A stretch of 22,157 bases of DNA. Source: JAXGTD01 sp040775095. GTDB lineage: Bacteria; Pseudomonadota; Gammaproteobacteria; Chromatiales; Chromatiaceae. The DNA lies in NCBI GenBank assembly GCA_040775095.1, contig JAXGTD010000063.1, forward strand, positions 1 to 22,157, written 5' to 3'. Made by a program: the position numbers and the translations under genes. Below, piece after piece: positions 7,994 to 14,607 of this stretch; the stretch's first letter is position 1; every line of letters starts with the position of its first letter. The notes beneath the pieces are model-generated. The model was not told the DNA's origin, made no database searches, and saw only the letters and a program-made list of their open reading frames with translations.

Positions 7994-8863
7994 ATGAGCG
8001 ATCCGGCTCGCTCCCCCGGGGGGGGCGCACTGCTGAGGGCATCGGGCCTGAGGATGCGCTATGGTGAGCGCACCGTCTTTTCCGATGTGGACCTGGCTTT
8101 TCGTGCTGGCGAGATGATCGGGCTGATTGGCCCGAATGGCTCAGGCAAGACGACGCTGCTGCGCTTGCTGATGGGGCTGATCACACCGGCGATGGGCGAG
8201 GTGTGCATCGACGGTGTGCCGCTCGCCCGCTATCGGCGCCGCCGGCTGGCACGGCTGATGACGCTGGTGCCGCAGGACACGGGCTTTGACTTCGCGCTTT
8301 CGGTGGAGGCGATCGTGGCCATGGGGCGCAATCCCCACCTTGGCCGGTTCGAGGTGCCCGGCGCGTCCGATCTGGCCCTGATCGCCGAGGCCATGGCGCT
8401 GACCGGTGTCGCGGCCCTGGCGGGCCGCACCATCGACACCCTCTCGGGTGGTGAGCGTCAACGCGTGTTGATCGCGCGCGCCATCGCCCAGCAGACGCCG
8501 ATCGTGCTCCTGGACGAGGTGACCGCCAACCTCGATCTGTGTCACCAGCTCGAGGTGCTGGACCTGGCGCGCGCGATGGCGGCGCGGGGTTGCCTGGTCA
8601 TCGCCGCGATCCACGACCTGGGTATGGCCTCACGCTGGTGCGACCGGCTGGTGTTGCTCGCCGATGGCGCGCTACAGGCCGATGGCCCCCCGCGGGCCGT
8701 CCTCACCCGCGCCATCCTGCGCCGCTTCTTTGCCGTCGACGCGCTGATCGGCGAGGCCCCCTCCGGCGCGGGGCTGGCCGTTACCGCGCTGGCATCAACA
8801 GGCTCGGGTCCGTCCCCGCCGGCCCCCGGAAGGCCCGGCATCCTCGGCCACACAAGTGACTGA
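7994..8863 (+). CDS. ABC importer ATPase, FecE/BtuD family
   Basis: This cytoplasmic ATPase powers the importer. In the 289-residue product the Walker A motif GPNGSGKTT is at 46-54, a Q-loop at VPQDTG, the signature LSGGE at 150-154, Walker B ending in Asp174-Glu175, and the switch histidine is His207 in IHDLG. The residue after the catalytic Glu is Val176, where most relatives have Pro (LDEPT); the D-loop ANLD is normal. The last 40 or so residues are Pro/Gly-rich and beyond the usual domain. ATG 7994 was chosen because family similarity starts a few residues later; the frame is open back to 7799, but that would overlap the permease and encode an Arg/Cys-rich stretch. The 139-base gap after the permease is longer than usual for these operons, and the Shine-Dalgarno is weak. 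Confidence 0.9.
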   Translation: MSDPARSPGGGALLRASGLRMRYGERTVFSDVDLAFRAGEMIGLIGPNGSGKTTLLRLLMGLITPAMGEVCIDGVPLARYRRRRLARLMTLVPQDTGFDFALSVEAIVAMGRNPHLGRFEVPGASDLALIAEAMALTGVAALAGRTIDTLSGGERQRVLIARAIAQQTPIVLLDEVTANLDLCHQLEVLDLARAMAARGCLVIAAIHDLGMASRWCDRLVLLADGALQADGPPRAVLTRAILRRFFAVDALIGEAPSGAGLAVTALASTGSGPSPPAPGRPGILGHTSD

Positions 8864-8870
8864 ACATGGA

Positions 8871-8903
8871 GCGGATCCAATGCCGGGCAGGCATTCCATC
8901 CGC
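8871..8903 (+). terminator. Two-helix hairpin after the importer operon
   Basis: GCGGAT (8871-8876) pairs with ATCCGC (8898-8903), and AATGCC (8879-8884) pairs with GGCATT (8890-8895), with a CC/CC internal loop and a 5-base terminal loop. It starts 7 bases after the ATPase stop codon. There is no T run, so it may work with Rho or as a 3'-end stabiliser. Its 12 exactly matched base pairs make chance unlikely. Confidence 0.6.
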
Positions 8904-8929
8904 GTCTCGCTGTGCCGCGAGTCGAGGTG

Positions 8930-8956
8930 GCCGGGCCCGGGGAGGTGCCGCCCGGC
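8930..8956 (-). terminator. Hairpin directly after bipA
   Basis: GCCGGGC on the minus strand (8956-8950) pairs with GCCCGGC (8936-8930), a 7-bp stem with a 13-base loop, abutting the bipA stop codon at 8957-8959. No T run follows. Together with the hairpin at 8871-8903 it separates two convergent transcripts. Confidence 0.45.
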
Positions 8957-10783
8957 TCAGCCCCCGCGGCTGGCCCGCTTACGTTCGTGCTCCTTGAGAA
9001 AACGCTTGCGGATGCGGATTGCGCTGGGCGTGATCTCGACCAGCTCATCGTCTTCGATGAACTCCAGGGCCTGCTCGAGGCTGAAGCGGATTGGCGGTGT
9101 GAGCAGGATGTTCTCGTCCGAGCCCGCGGCGCGGATATTGGTCAGCTGCTTGGCCTTGAGCGGGTTGACGACGAGGTCGTTGTCGCGCGAGTGGATGCCG
9201 ACGATCTGACCCTCGTAGACCTCCTGCCCGGGTGACACCAGCATGCGGCCGCGATCCTGGAGGTTGAACAGCGCGTAGCCAAGCACCTTGCCCTGGCTGT
9301 TGGAGATCATCGCGCCGTTGCGTCGCGGGGCGATGCCGCCCTGGTTGGCCGTGCCGTAATGGTCGAACACATGGTACTTGAGCCCGGTGCCGGAGGTCAG
9401 TGTCATGAACTCGGTCTGGAAGCCGATCAGGCCGCGGGAAGGGATCTCGTAGTCGAGCCGCACCCGCCCCTCGCCGTCAGGGACCATGTCCTTGAGATCG
9501 CCCTTGCGCTCGCCCAGGGCCTGCATGATCGCGCCCTGACTGCTCTCCTCGACGTCGACGGTGAGCTGCTCGTAGGGTTCGCAGATGACGCCGTCGATCT
9601 CGCGGAAGATGACCTCCGGACGCGATACGGCCAGCTCATAGCCCTCGCGGCGCATGTTCTCCAACAGGATGGACAGGTGCAGCTCGCCACGCCCCGAGAC
9701 GCGGAATTTCTCCGGGTCGTTGCCCTCTTCGACCCGCAGCGCCACGTTGTGGATCAGCTCGCGCTCGAGCCGGTCCTTGAGCTGGCGCGAGGTCAGATAC
9801 TTGCCTTCACGGCCGGCGAACGGCGAGGTGTTGACCTGGAAGGTCATGGTCACCGTCGGCTCGTCGACGGTCAGCGGTGGCAATGCCTCGACCTGGTCGG
9901 GGTGACACAGGGTGTCGGAGACGTTGGGCGAGTCGATGCCGGTCAGGGCGACGATGTCGCCGGCGTTCGCCGAGGGCACCTCGTTTCGCACCAGGCCCAT
10001 GTAGCCGTAGACCAGGCCGATCTTGGCCCGGTGGGTGACGCCGTCGCGCTTGACCACGATCACCTGCTGATTGGGTTTTACACTGCCGCGCTGGATGCGT
10101 CCGACCGCGATCGCGCCGACGAAGGAGCTGTAGTCCAGTGTCGAGATCTGCATCTGGAACGCTCCGGTCGGATCCACGTCCGGGGCCGGGCAGTGCTCCA
10201 CGATGGCCTCGAACAGGGGTGTCATGTCGCCATCGCGCACGCTGTCCTCCCGCCCGGCGTAGCCGTTGATCGCGGAGGCGTAGATGATCGGGAAATCGAG
10301 CTGTTCGTCGGTGGCCCCGAGGCGATCGAACAGCTCGAAGACCTGGTCGATGACCCAGTCGGGCCGGGCACCGGGCTTGTCGATCTTGTTGACGACGACG
10401 ATGGGTCGCAGCCCGTGGGCAAAGGCCTTGCTGGTGACGAAGCGCGTCTGCGGCATCGGTCCCTCCTGGGCGTCCACCAGCAGGAGTACCGAGTCGACCA
10501 TGGACAACACGCGCTCGACCTCGCCACCAAAATCCGCGTGTCCCGGGGTGTCGACGATGTTGATGCGATAGTCCTGTCCGTTGAGGTGCAGGCGCAGCGC
10601 GGTGTTCTTCGACAGGATCGTGATGCCACGTTCCTTCTCGAGATCGTTGGAGTCCATGACCCGCTCGACCGGGCCGAAGCGCTCGCCGAGCGTACCGGAC
10701 TGCTGCAGCAGCTTGTCCACCAGCGTGGTCTTGCCATGATCGACATGGGCGATGATTGCGATATTGCGAAGGGTCTCGATCAC
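8957..10783 (-). CDS. typA: Ribosome-associated GTPase TypA/BipA
   Basis: TypA/BipA is an EF-G-like translational GTPase that binds the 70S ribosome and helps 50S assembly, mainly under cold and other stress. The 608-residue length matches the family. G1 is AHVDHGKTTL at about 12-21, switch II/G3 DTPGHADFGGEVERV, G4 NKIDKPGARPDWV, followed by domain II, EF-G-like domains (FRVSGRGELHLSILLENMRREGYELAVSRPEVIFREIDG) and the BipA-specific C-terminus ending in EITPSAIRIRKRFLKEHERKRA. The start is GTG at 10783, giving MIETLRNIAIIAHVDHGKTT, which aligns with E. coli TypA at the first residue; no ATG in frame fits. It is convergent with the importer ATPase, and 614 bases separate it from rsmI upstream. 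Confidence 0.97.
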   Translation of the reverse strand: MIETLRNIAIIAHVDHGKTTLVDKLLQQSGTLGERFGPVERVMDSNDLEKERGITILSKNTALRLHLNGQDYRINIVDTPGHADFGGEVERVLSMVDSVLLLVDAQEGPMPQTRFVTSKAFAHGLRPIVVVNKIDKPGARPDWVIDQVFELFDRLGATDEQLDFPIIYASAINGYAGREDSVRDGDMTPLFEAIVEHCPAPDVDPTGAFQMQISTLDYSSFVGAIAVGRIQRGSVKPNQQVIVVKRDGVTHRAKIGLVYGYMGLVRNEVPSANAGDIVALTGIDSPNVSDTLCHPDQVEALPPLTVDEPTVTMTFQVNTSPFAGREGKYLTSRQLKDRLERELIHNVALRVEEGNDPEKFRVSGRGELHLSILLENMRREGYELAVSRPEVIFREIDGVICEPYEQLTVDVEESSQGAIMQALGERKGDLKDMVPDGEGRVRLDYEIPSRGLIGFQTEFMTLTSGTGLKYHVFDHYGTANQGGIAPRRNGAMISNSQGKVLGYALFNLQDRGRMLVSPGQEVYEGQIVGIHSRDNDLVVNPLKAKQLTNIRAAGSDENILLTPPIRFSLEQALEFIEDDELVEITPSAIRIRKRFLKEHERKRASRGG

Positions 10784-10897
10784 GGCGGGCGCTACTCCAT
10801 GGTGTCCGTTGGCGCCGTGCCAGCGGGACGTTGGTTGGATGGTCGGTTCAGGGTGCGGCTGGGGCAGCGGCGGCCTGCCCGGAGGAATTAGCCGCCC

Positions 10898-10926
10898 AGT
10901 ATAGCGCGAGTCGGGTCTCGGCGCGG
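10898..10926 (-). promoter_or_regulatory. Candidate bipA promoter with overlapping palindrome
   Basis: On the minus strand a TATACT hexamer (10903-10898) matches a sigma-70 -10 box at five of six positions and lies about 115 bases upstream of the bipA GTG. The -35 place 17 bases further (10926-10921) reads CCGCGC, a poor match, so an activator may be needed. A perfect inverted repeat CGCGGA-GAC-TCCGCG (10922-10936) overlaps that -35 place and could be an operator. Confidence 0.35.
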
Positions 10927-10986
10927 AGACTCCGCGAACGCGCGACGGGGCGGCTGGCGTGGACCGGTGCAGGGATGAACGGCCAG

Positions 10987-11016
10987 AAAAAAATGCAATC
11001 AGCTGCTTGCGATTGC
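10987..11016 (-). terminator. Intrinsic terminator with T7 tract
   Basis: Read on the minus strand, GCAATC (11016-11011) pairs with GATTGC (11000-10995), with two further G-C pairs inside and a small bulge. The stem is followed by A and then seven Ts (10993-10987). This is the only hairpin in the window with a proper T tract. It lies 382 bases past the rsmI stop and 204 bases before the bipA start, so it would end a transcript coming from rsmI or from a separate RNA starting inside the gap, and it would shield bipA from read-through. Confidence 0.65.
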
Positions 11017-11092
11017 TTTCGGCAGTGTTGTTTGAGGAATCGCTGTTACGGCTACGTTCGATAACCGGCTATTGGAGCTCGTCAACAATGCC

Positions 11093-11113
11093 TGTGGATA
11101 AGTCTGTGGGCAA
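11093..11113 (-). promoter_or_regulatory. DnaA box pair
   Basis: TTATCCACA (11101-11093) is the exact consensus DnaA 9-mer; TTGCCCACA (11113-11105) upstream on the same strand differs at two positions, and the two copies are spaced at 12 bases, close to one helical turn. Two adjacent same-direction sites would suit cooperative DnaA binding. Whether the site regulates transcription, titrates DnaA or belongs to an origin is not decided by the sequence. Confidence 0.5.
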
Positions 11114-11350
11114 GCCCTGGGAATTCGCCTCGAGGCCTTGCCAGCACTCGGGTTGCAACAGATTGGTCGATTTTTAGTCAGTTTTTTAACATACTGATAA
11201 AACAGCGCTTTGTAGTCGATCGCCTGACAAGATGGCGGCGAGGGCGGGCAGCTGGGGGGCGGTCATGCTCCATGTGCACAAATCGGGATGCCCTCGCCAT
11301 GGACGCGGCCTTCTGTCAAGTCTTGATTGTTCCAAGGATGAAACAGGTCC

Positions 11351-11385
11351 GCATCGGCCGATGCAAACGCTGATGCAAAGCGTTT
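11351..11385 (-). promoter_or_regulatory. Palindrome cluster after rsmI
   Basis: AAACGCT (11365-11371) pairs with AGCGTTT (11379-11385) with a 7-base loop, and a perfect 14-bp palindrome GCATCGGCCGATGC abuts it at 11351-11364. On the minus strand the block also reads as TTTGCATC twice at a 12-base step, with an inverted GATGC half-site after it. As RNA it can fold as two hairpins right after the rsmI stop; as DNA it looks like an operator. No T run follows. Confidence 0.4.
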
Positions 11386-11397
11386 CCCGCCGCGGGC

Positions 11398-12276
11398 CTA
11401 GGCCTCGGACTGACGCTGTGCGAGGGCCTTCTTGTAGAGGCGGTTCCTGTTGCCACCGGTGATGCGCGCGGCGAGCGCCACCGCCTGGCGCAGCGGGAGC
11501 TCGTCGGACAGGATCGCGAGGATGCGCAGCTCCTCGACCTCCTGTCTCTCCGACGCGGGGCGGCGCTCGCCCTCGATCAGGATCACCAGCTCGCCGAGCT
11601 GTTGCTCGGGATCGGCGGCGACCCGGGCGGCGAGCGTGTCGAGCTCCCCGCTCAGGAAGGTCTCGAAATGCTTGGTCAACTCCCGCGCGACCACGCCCCG
11701 GCGCTGACCCCCGAGCACCGCGCACAGGTCCGCCAGCGTCACCGCGGCACGCTTGCCGCTCTCGTAACAGATCAGCGTGCCTGGCTCGGCGGCGAACCCC
11801 TCGATCCAGGTGCGGCGTTGCCCGGACGGTCGAGGCGGGAAGCCGACGAACAGAAAACGGTCGCTGGGCAGTCCAGCCGCCGAGAGCGCGCAGAGCAGCG
11901 CGCTGGGGCCGGGTATCGGGACGACGCACAGGCCGCGTTCGCGCGCGGCGCGCACAAGCACGAAGCCGGGATCGCTGATCAGCGGCGTGCCGGCATCGCT
12001 GATCAGCGCGACCCGTTTGCCCGCCTCGATGTGCGCGAGCAGGCGCGGCGTGATCTGCGCCTCGTTGTGCTCGTGATAGGCCCAAAGGGCGGTTTCGCCG
12101 TCCGCGCCGGACCCGAGCCCGATGCCGAGATGGGCGAGCAGCGCGCGGCTGTGGCGGGTGTCCTCGCAGGCGATCAGGTCCGCGTCCGCCAATGTCTGAC
12201 GCGCCCGCTCGCTGATGTCTGCTAAATTGCCGATCGGCGTGGCCACCACGTATAGTACGCCCGAATTTCCCGCCAC
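11398..12276 (-). CDS. rsmI: 16S rRNA (cytidine-1402-2'-O)-methyltransferase RsmI
   Basis: RsmI adds a 2'-O-methyl group to C1402 of 16S rRNA in the decoding centre, using S-adenosylmethionine. The 292-residue product matches the usual length. It starts with LYVVATPIGNLADISERA, the tetrapyrrole-methylase-like signature, followed by DLIACEDTRHS, ALISDAGTPLISDPG, VVPIPGPSALLCALSAAGLPSDRFLFVGF and FYES-like CYESGKRA. The GTG at 12276 was chosen because a GGAGG ribosome site lies 5 bases upstream and the family N-terminus begins about nine residues later. The frame is open to 12672, but that part is the mirror of lpoA. It diverges from lpoA with only 36 bases between start codons, an arrangement conserved in gammaproteobacteria. 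Confidence 0.95.
   Translation of the reverse strand: MAGNSGVLYVVATPIGNLADISERARQTLADADLIACEDTRHSRALLAHLGIGLGSGADGETALWAYHEHNEAQITPRLLAHIEAGKRVALISDAGTPLISDPGFVLVRAARERGLCVVPIPGPSALLCALSAAGLPSDRFLFVGFPPRPSGQRRTWIEGFAAEPGTLICYESGKRAAVTLADLCAVLGGQRRGVVARELTKHFETFLSGELDTLAARVAADPEQQLGELVILIEGERRPASERQEVEELRILAILSDELPLRQAVALAARITGGNRNRLYKKALAQRQSEA
12227..12256 (+). promoter_or_regulatory. Candidate sigma-70 promoter for lpoA
   Basis: TTGCCG (12227-12232) and TATAGT (12251-12256) are separated by 18 bases; the -10 matches the consensus at five of six positions and the -35 at four. Transcription would start near 12263, inside the 5' end of rsmI on the opposite strand, giving a leader of about 50 bases before lpoA. 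Confidence 0.45.
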
Positions 12277-12281
12277 GATGT

Positions 12282-12286
12282 CCTCC
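12282..12286 (-). promoter_or_regulatory. Ribosome binding site deciding the rsmI start
   Basis: GGAGG on the minus strand stands 5 bases before the GTG at 12276. This near-perfect site fixes the rsmI start at a GTG, where no in-frame ATG fits. Confidence 0.7.
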
Positions 12287-12301
12287 GCATTACTGGTTAA
12301 T

Positions 12302-12306
12302 AGGAG
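12302..12306 (+). promoter_or_regulatory. Ribosome binding site of lpoA
   Basis: AGGAG lies 6 bases before the ATG at 12313, confirming that start. Confidence 0.7.
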
Positions 12307-12312
12307 ACGGCC

Positions 12313-14184
12313 ATGCCTGCCCAGACACCTGTCGTGCGCCCCCTGTCGTTGCGTCCCGGTCGGCTGCTCGTCGCCGCGAGCCTGTCTTTCTCCGTGGGTT
12401 TCGGCGGCTGCGCCATCGACCCGCTGCAGGACGAGCGTCGCGTGCTGGCCGATGTCTCGGCGCAGTCGCTGGGCCGCGCCCGCGCGCTGGAGGACAGCGG
12501 CGAGCCGGCCAAGGCCGCCGATGCCTACCTGGAGCTGGCCGAGGGCGCGCCGTCGCCGGCCCGCGAGCAACTGGAGCTCAATGCCGCCGAGGCCCTGCTG
12601 AGCGCGGGCAAGGCCGCCGAGGCCGATCGGGTGCTCAAGGGCGTCAACCAGGGCAAGCTGACCGCGACCCAACGCCAGATGGTGCTGTTGCTCGACGGTG
12701 AGGTCGCATTACAACGCGGACGGGCCGTCGAGGCCATCGGCAAATTGCAACGCGTCAGGCAGGGGGCGCTGCCCGGGGACCTGAAGGTGCGGCGGCTCGG
12801 CACCTTGGCCGCGGCCTATCGGCTCAACGGCGAGCCGATCAAGGCGGCCGAGAGTCTCGGTGCGCTTGGCAAGTTGCTTGACGAGCCGGGGGCGAGGCTC
12901 GACAACCAGGTCTCGCTGTTGTTCACGCTCTCCACCCTTGGCCCGTCGGGGCTCAAGCAGGAGGCCGCCAAGGGGCGCGGGCGGATCCGCGGCTGGGCCG
13001 AGATCGCCGTCCTGTTCGGTCATTATGGCGCGGCGAGCAGCGAGCTCGATCGCCGCTATCGGCAATGGCGTTCCAGTCACCTCACCCATCCGGCCATGGC
13101 CGACCTGCCGCGGGCGTACTTCGCTACGCTGGCCGGCGGTTACGCGCCCGGTACCGATGCGCTGGTCCTGCTCCCCTCCGGCGGGCGTTTTGGCGTCGCG
13201 GCCGATGCGATCCGCGACGGGATCCGCGCCGCCTACGGGGCCGACAGCAGTGCCAACCGGCCCAGTATCGGCTATCGCGGCAGCGGGCGTTCGGCCTATA
13301 AGAACGGGGTCGACAACGGCGCCGACCTGGTCATCGGGCCACTGGAGAAGAGCGCGGTGGACGCGCTGGCCAAGGGCCCGTCGCTGCCCGTGCCAACCCT
13401 GGCCCTGAACCGAACGTCGGTTGTCGGCGGTGCACCGGAGAATCTCTACCAGTTCTCGCTGGCACCCGAGGACGAGGCAGTGAACGCGGCCAGTTACGCA
13501 TGGGCGTCGGGATTGCGTCAGCCGTTGCTGCTCTATCCCGAGGGCCTCTGGGGCGATCGGATGGCGCAGGCGTTTCGTCGCCAATGGCGCACGCTTGGGG
13601 GCAAGATTGCCGGCGAGCAGGGTTACACCGGGGACGGGGGCCGCGACGCCTTGGCGTTGCTGATCGGCAGTCAGGGCGATTTCGTCTTTCTGGTCGCCAG
13701 CACTGGCGACGTTGTCGGGCTGTGGTCCGCGATTCAGGACGCCGGCGGTGGCCGGATCCCGGTGGTCGCGACGTCCCACATCTATGCCGGCGATTTCGAT
13801 CCGGCGCGTGATGCGGCGCTCTCCGGACTCTACTTCGTGGATATCCCCTGGATCCTCGACCTCGATCGCAGCGATGCATTGTCGCGCAAGGGTCTGCGTG
13901 AAAAACTTCCGAACGTCAGCGGACCGCTGGCGCGGCTCTACGCGATGGGCATCGATGCCTACCGGCTCGCGCCCCGCATCGGCGAGATGGGGCGCAACCC
14001 AGGGACCTTCTTTCCCGGGGAAACCGGCGGGTTGAACGTGGATTCCCTGGGCCGGATTCGCCGTCAGCTCGTGCTGGCGCGTTTCACCGGCTCCGGCCCG
14101 GTGGTGCAGGAGCGCATCGAGGTCACGGCAAGGCCGAAGGCGGACCCGAAGCTGGCGGCTGCCACCGATGCACCCACCGATTGA
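12313..14184 (+). CDS. lpoA: Penicillin-binding protein activator LpoA
   Basis: LpoA is an outer-membrane lipoprotein that reaches through the periplasm to activate the bifunctional peptidoglycan synthase PBP1A. The 623-residue product has a long signal peptide and lipobox GFGGC with the lipid-bearing Cys33. Residues of about 35-270 are Ala/Leu-rich helical repeats (DAYLELAEGAPSPAREQLELNAAEALL), the TPR-like N-domain. The rest, from about VLLLPSGGRFGVAADAIRDGIRAAY, is a periplasmic-binding-protein-like domain of the LppC type. E. coli LpoA is 678 residues, so this is slightly short. Position also supports the call: divergent from rsmI and followed by yraN, as in E. coli and Pseudomonas. An AGGAG site precedes the ATG. 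Confidence 0.94.
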   Translation: MPAQTPVVRPLSLRPGRLLVAASLSFSVGFGGCAIDPLQDERRVLADVSAQSLGRARALEDSGEPAKAADAYLELAEGAPSPAREQLELNAAEALLSAGKAAEADRVLKGVNQGKLTATQRQMVLLLDGEVALQRGRAVEAIGKLQRVRQGALPGDLKVRRLGTLAAAYRLNGEPIKAAESLGALGKLLDEPGARLDNQVSLLFTLSTLGPSGLKQEAAKGRGRIRGWAEIAVLFGHYGAASSELDRRYRQWRSSHLTHPAMADLPRAYFATLAGGYAPGTDALVLLPSGGRFGVAADAIRDGIRAAYGADSSANRPSIGYRGSGRSAYKNGVDNGADLVIGPLEKSAVDALAKGPSLPVPTLALNRTSVVGGAPENLYQFSLAPEDEAVNAASYAWASGLRQPLLLYPEGLWGDRMAQAFRRQWRTLGGKIAGEQGYTGDGGRDALALLIGSQGDFVFLVASTGDVVGLWSAIQDAGGGRIPVVATSHIYAGDFDPARDAALSGLYFVDIPWILDLDRSDALSRKGLREKLPNVSGPLARLYAMGIDAYRLAPRIGEMGRNPGTFFPGETGGLNVDSLGRIRRQLVLARFTGSGPVVQERIEVTARPKADPKLAAATDAPTD

Positions 14185-14187
14185 GCG

Positions 14188-14607
14188 ATGGGATCGCTCC
14201 TCGGCCCATCGTGCCGCGCCGGTTGCCGAGCACGCGGGGAGCGGTTGACCCCGATGCGCGGGCTCGGCGAGGACAAGGAACGGATCGCGTGCGGCTACCT
14301 GGAGCAACGCGGGCTGCGGCTGTTGGCGCGCAACTATCGGTGCCGCCGTGGCGAGATCGATCTGGTCATGCTCGACGAGACCCTGGGCGCGCCCGACCTG
14401 GTTTTCATCGAGGTCCGGTTCCGCGGCTCCGAACGCTTCGGTGGCGCGGCCGCGAGCGTGGATCGGCGCAAACAGGCCCGTCTCAGTGCCGCGGCGGCGC
14501 ACTACCTTCAACATCACCCGAGCGAGCTGCCTTGCCGCTTCGATGTCGTGGCGATCGGCGCCGGCGATCGGGTTCACTGGATCAGGGGTGCCTTTGATGA
14601 AGTATGA
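14188..14607 (+). CDS. yraN: YraN family (UPF0102) nuclease-like protein
   Basis: This family has a predicted PD-(D/E)XK nuclease fold related to archaeal Holliday-junction resolvases; its cellular role is not settled. In the 139-residue product the family core is clear: EDKERIACGYLEQRGLRLLARNY, then RRGEIDLVM with the acidic catalytic residues, LVFIEVRFR, the FGGAAASVDRRKQARL block, and CRFDVVAI near the end. The ATG at 14188 begins 3 bases after the lpoA stop and adds a 22-residue leader; ATG 14254 (MRGLGEDKERIA) would give 117 residues and fits the family core as well. The 3' end overlaps dolP by 11 bases, so lpoA, yraN and dolP are probably translated from one message. Confidence 0.9.
   Translation: MGSLLGPSCRAGCRARGERLTPMRGLGEDKERIACGYLEQRGLRLLARNYRCRRGEIDLVMLDETLGAPDLVFIEVRFRGSERFGGAAASVDRRKQARLSAAAAHYLQHHPSELPCRFDVVAIGAGDRVHWIRGAFDEV

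Larger units (their letters stand above)
11017..11397. other. Non-coding interval with DnaA box and AT-rich core
   Basis: No convincing protein gene fills this stretch. An exact DnaA box (TTATCCACA on the minus strand) is at 11093-11101, a degenerate copy TTGCCCACA in the same direction at 11105-11113, and a TTGTGCACA variant at 11273-11281. Between them, 11161-11217 is strongly AT-rich for this window (runs of T5, T6 and A4). In Pseudomonas aeruginosa the RNase P RNA gene and then mraZ lie downstream of rsmI, but I do not find the RNase P core GAGGAAAGTCC on either strand, nor recognisable 6S or tmRNA sequence. Short ORFs on the minus strand (26 and 31 codons, around 11264-11190) lack a usable ribosome site. 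An untranslated RNA ending at the terminator at 10987 is possible but unproven. Confidence 0.45.

Noticed and set aside
11186..11280. Small peptide genes of 26 and 31 codons on the minus strand
   Set aside because: Neither start has a Shine-Dalgarno at usable distance, and the composition is that of random GC-rich sequence running into the AT-rich patch.
10987..11397. RNase P RNA gene in its usual place beside rsmI
   Set aside because: The conserved GAGGAAAGTCC core and other universally conserved blocks are absent on both strands, despite the right position, size and terminator.
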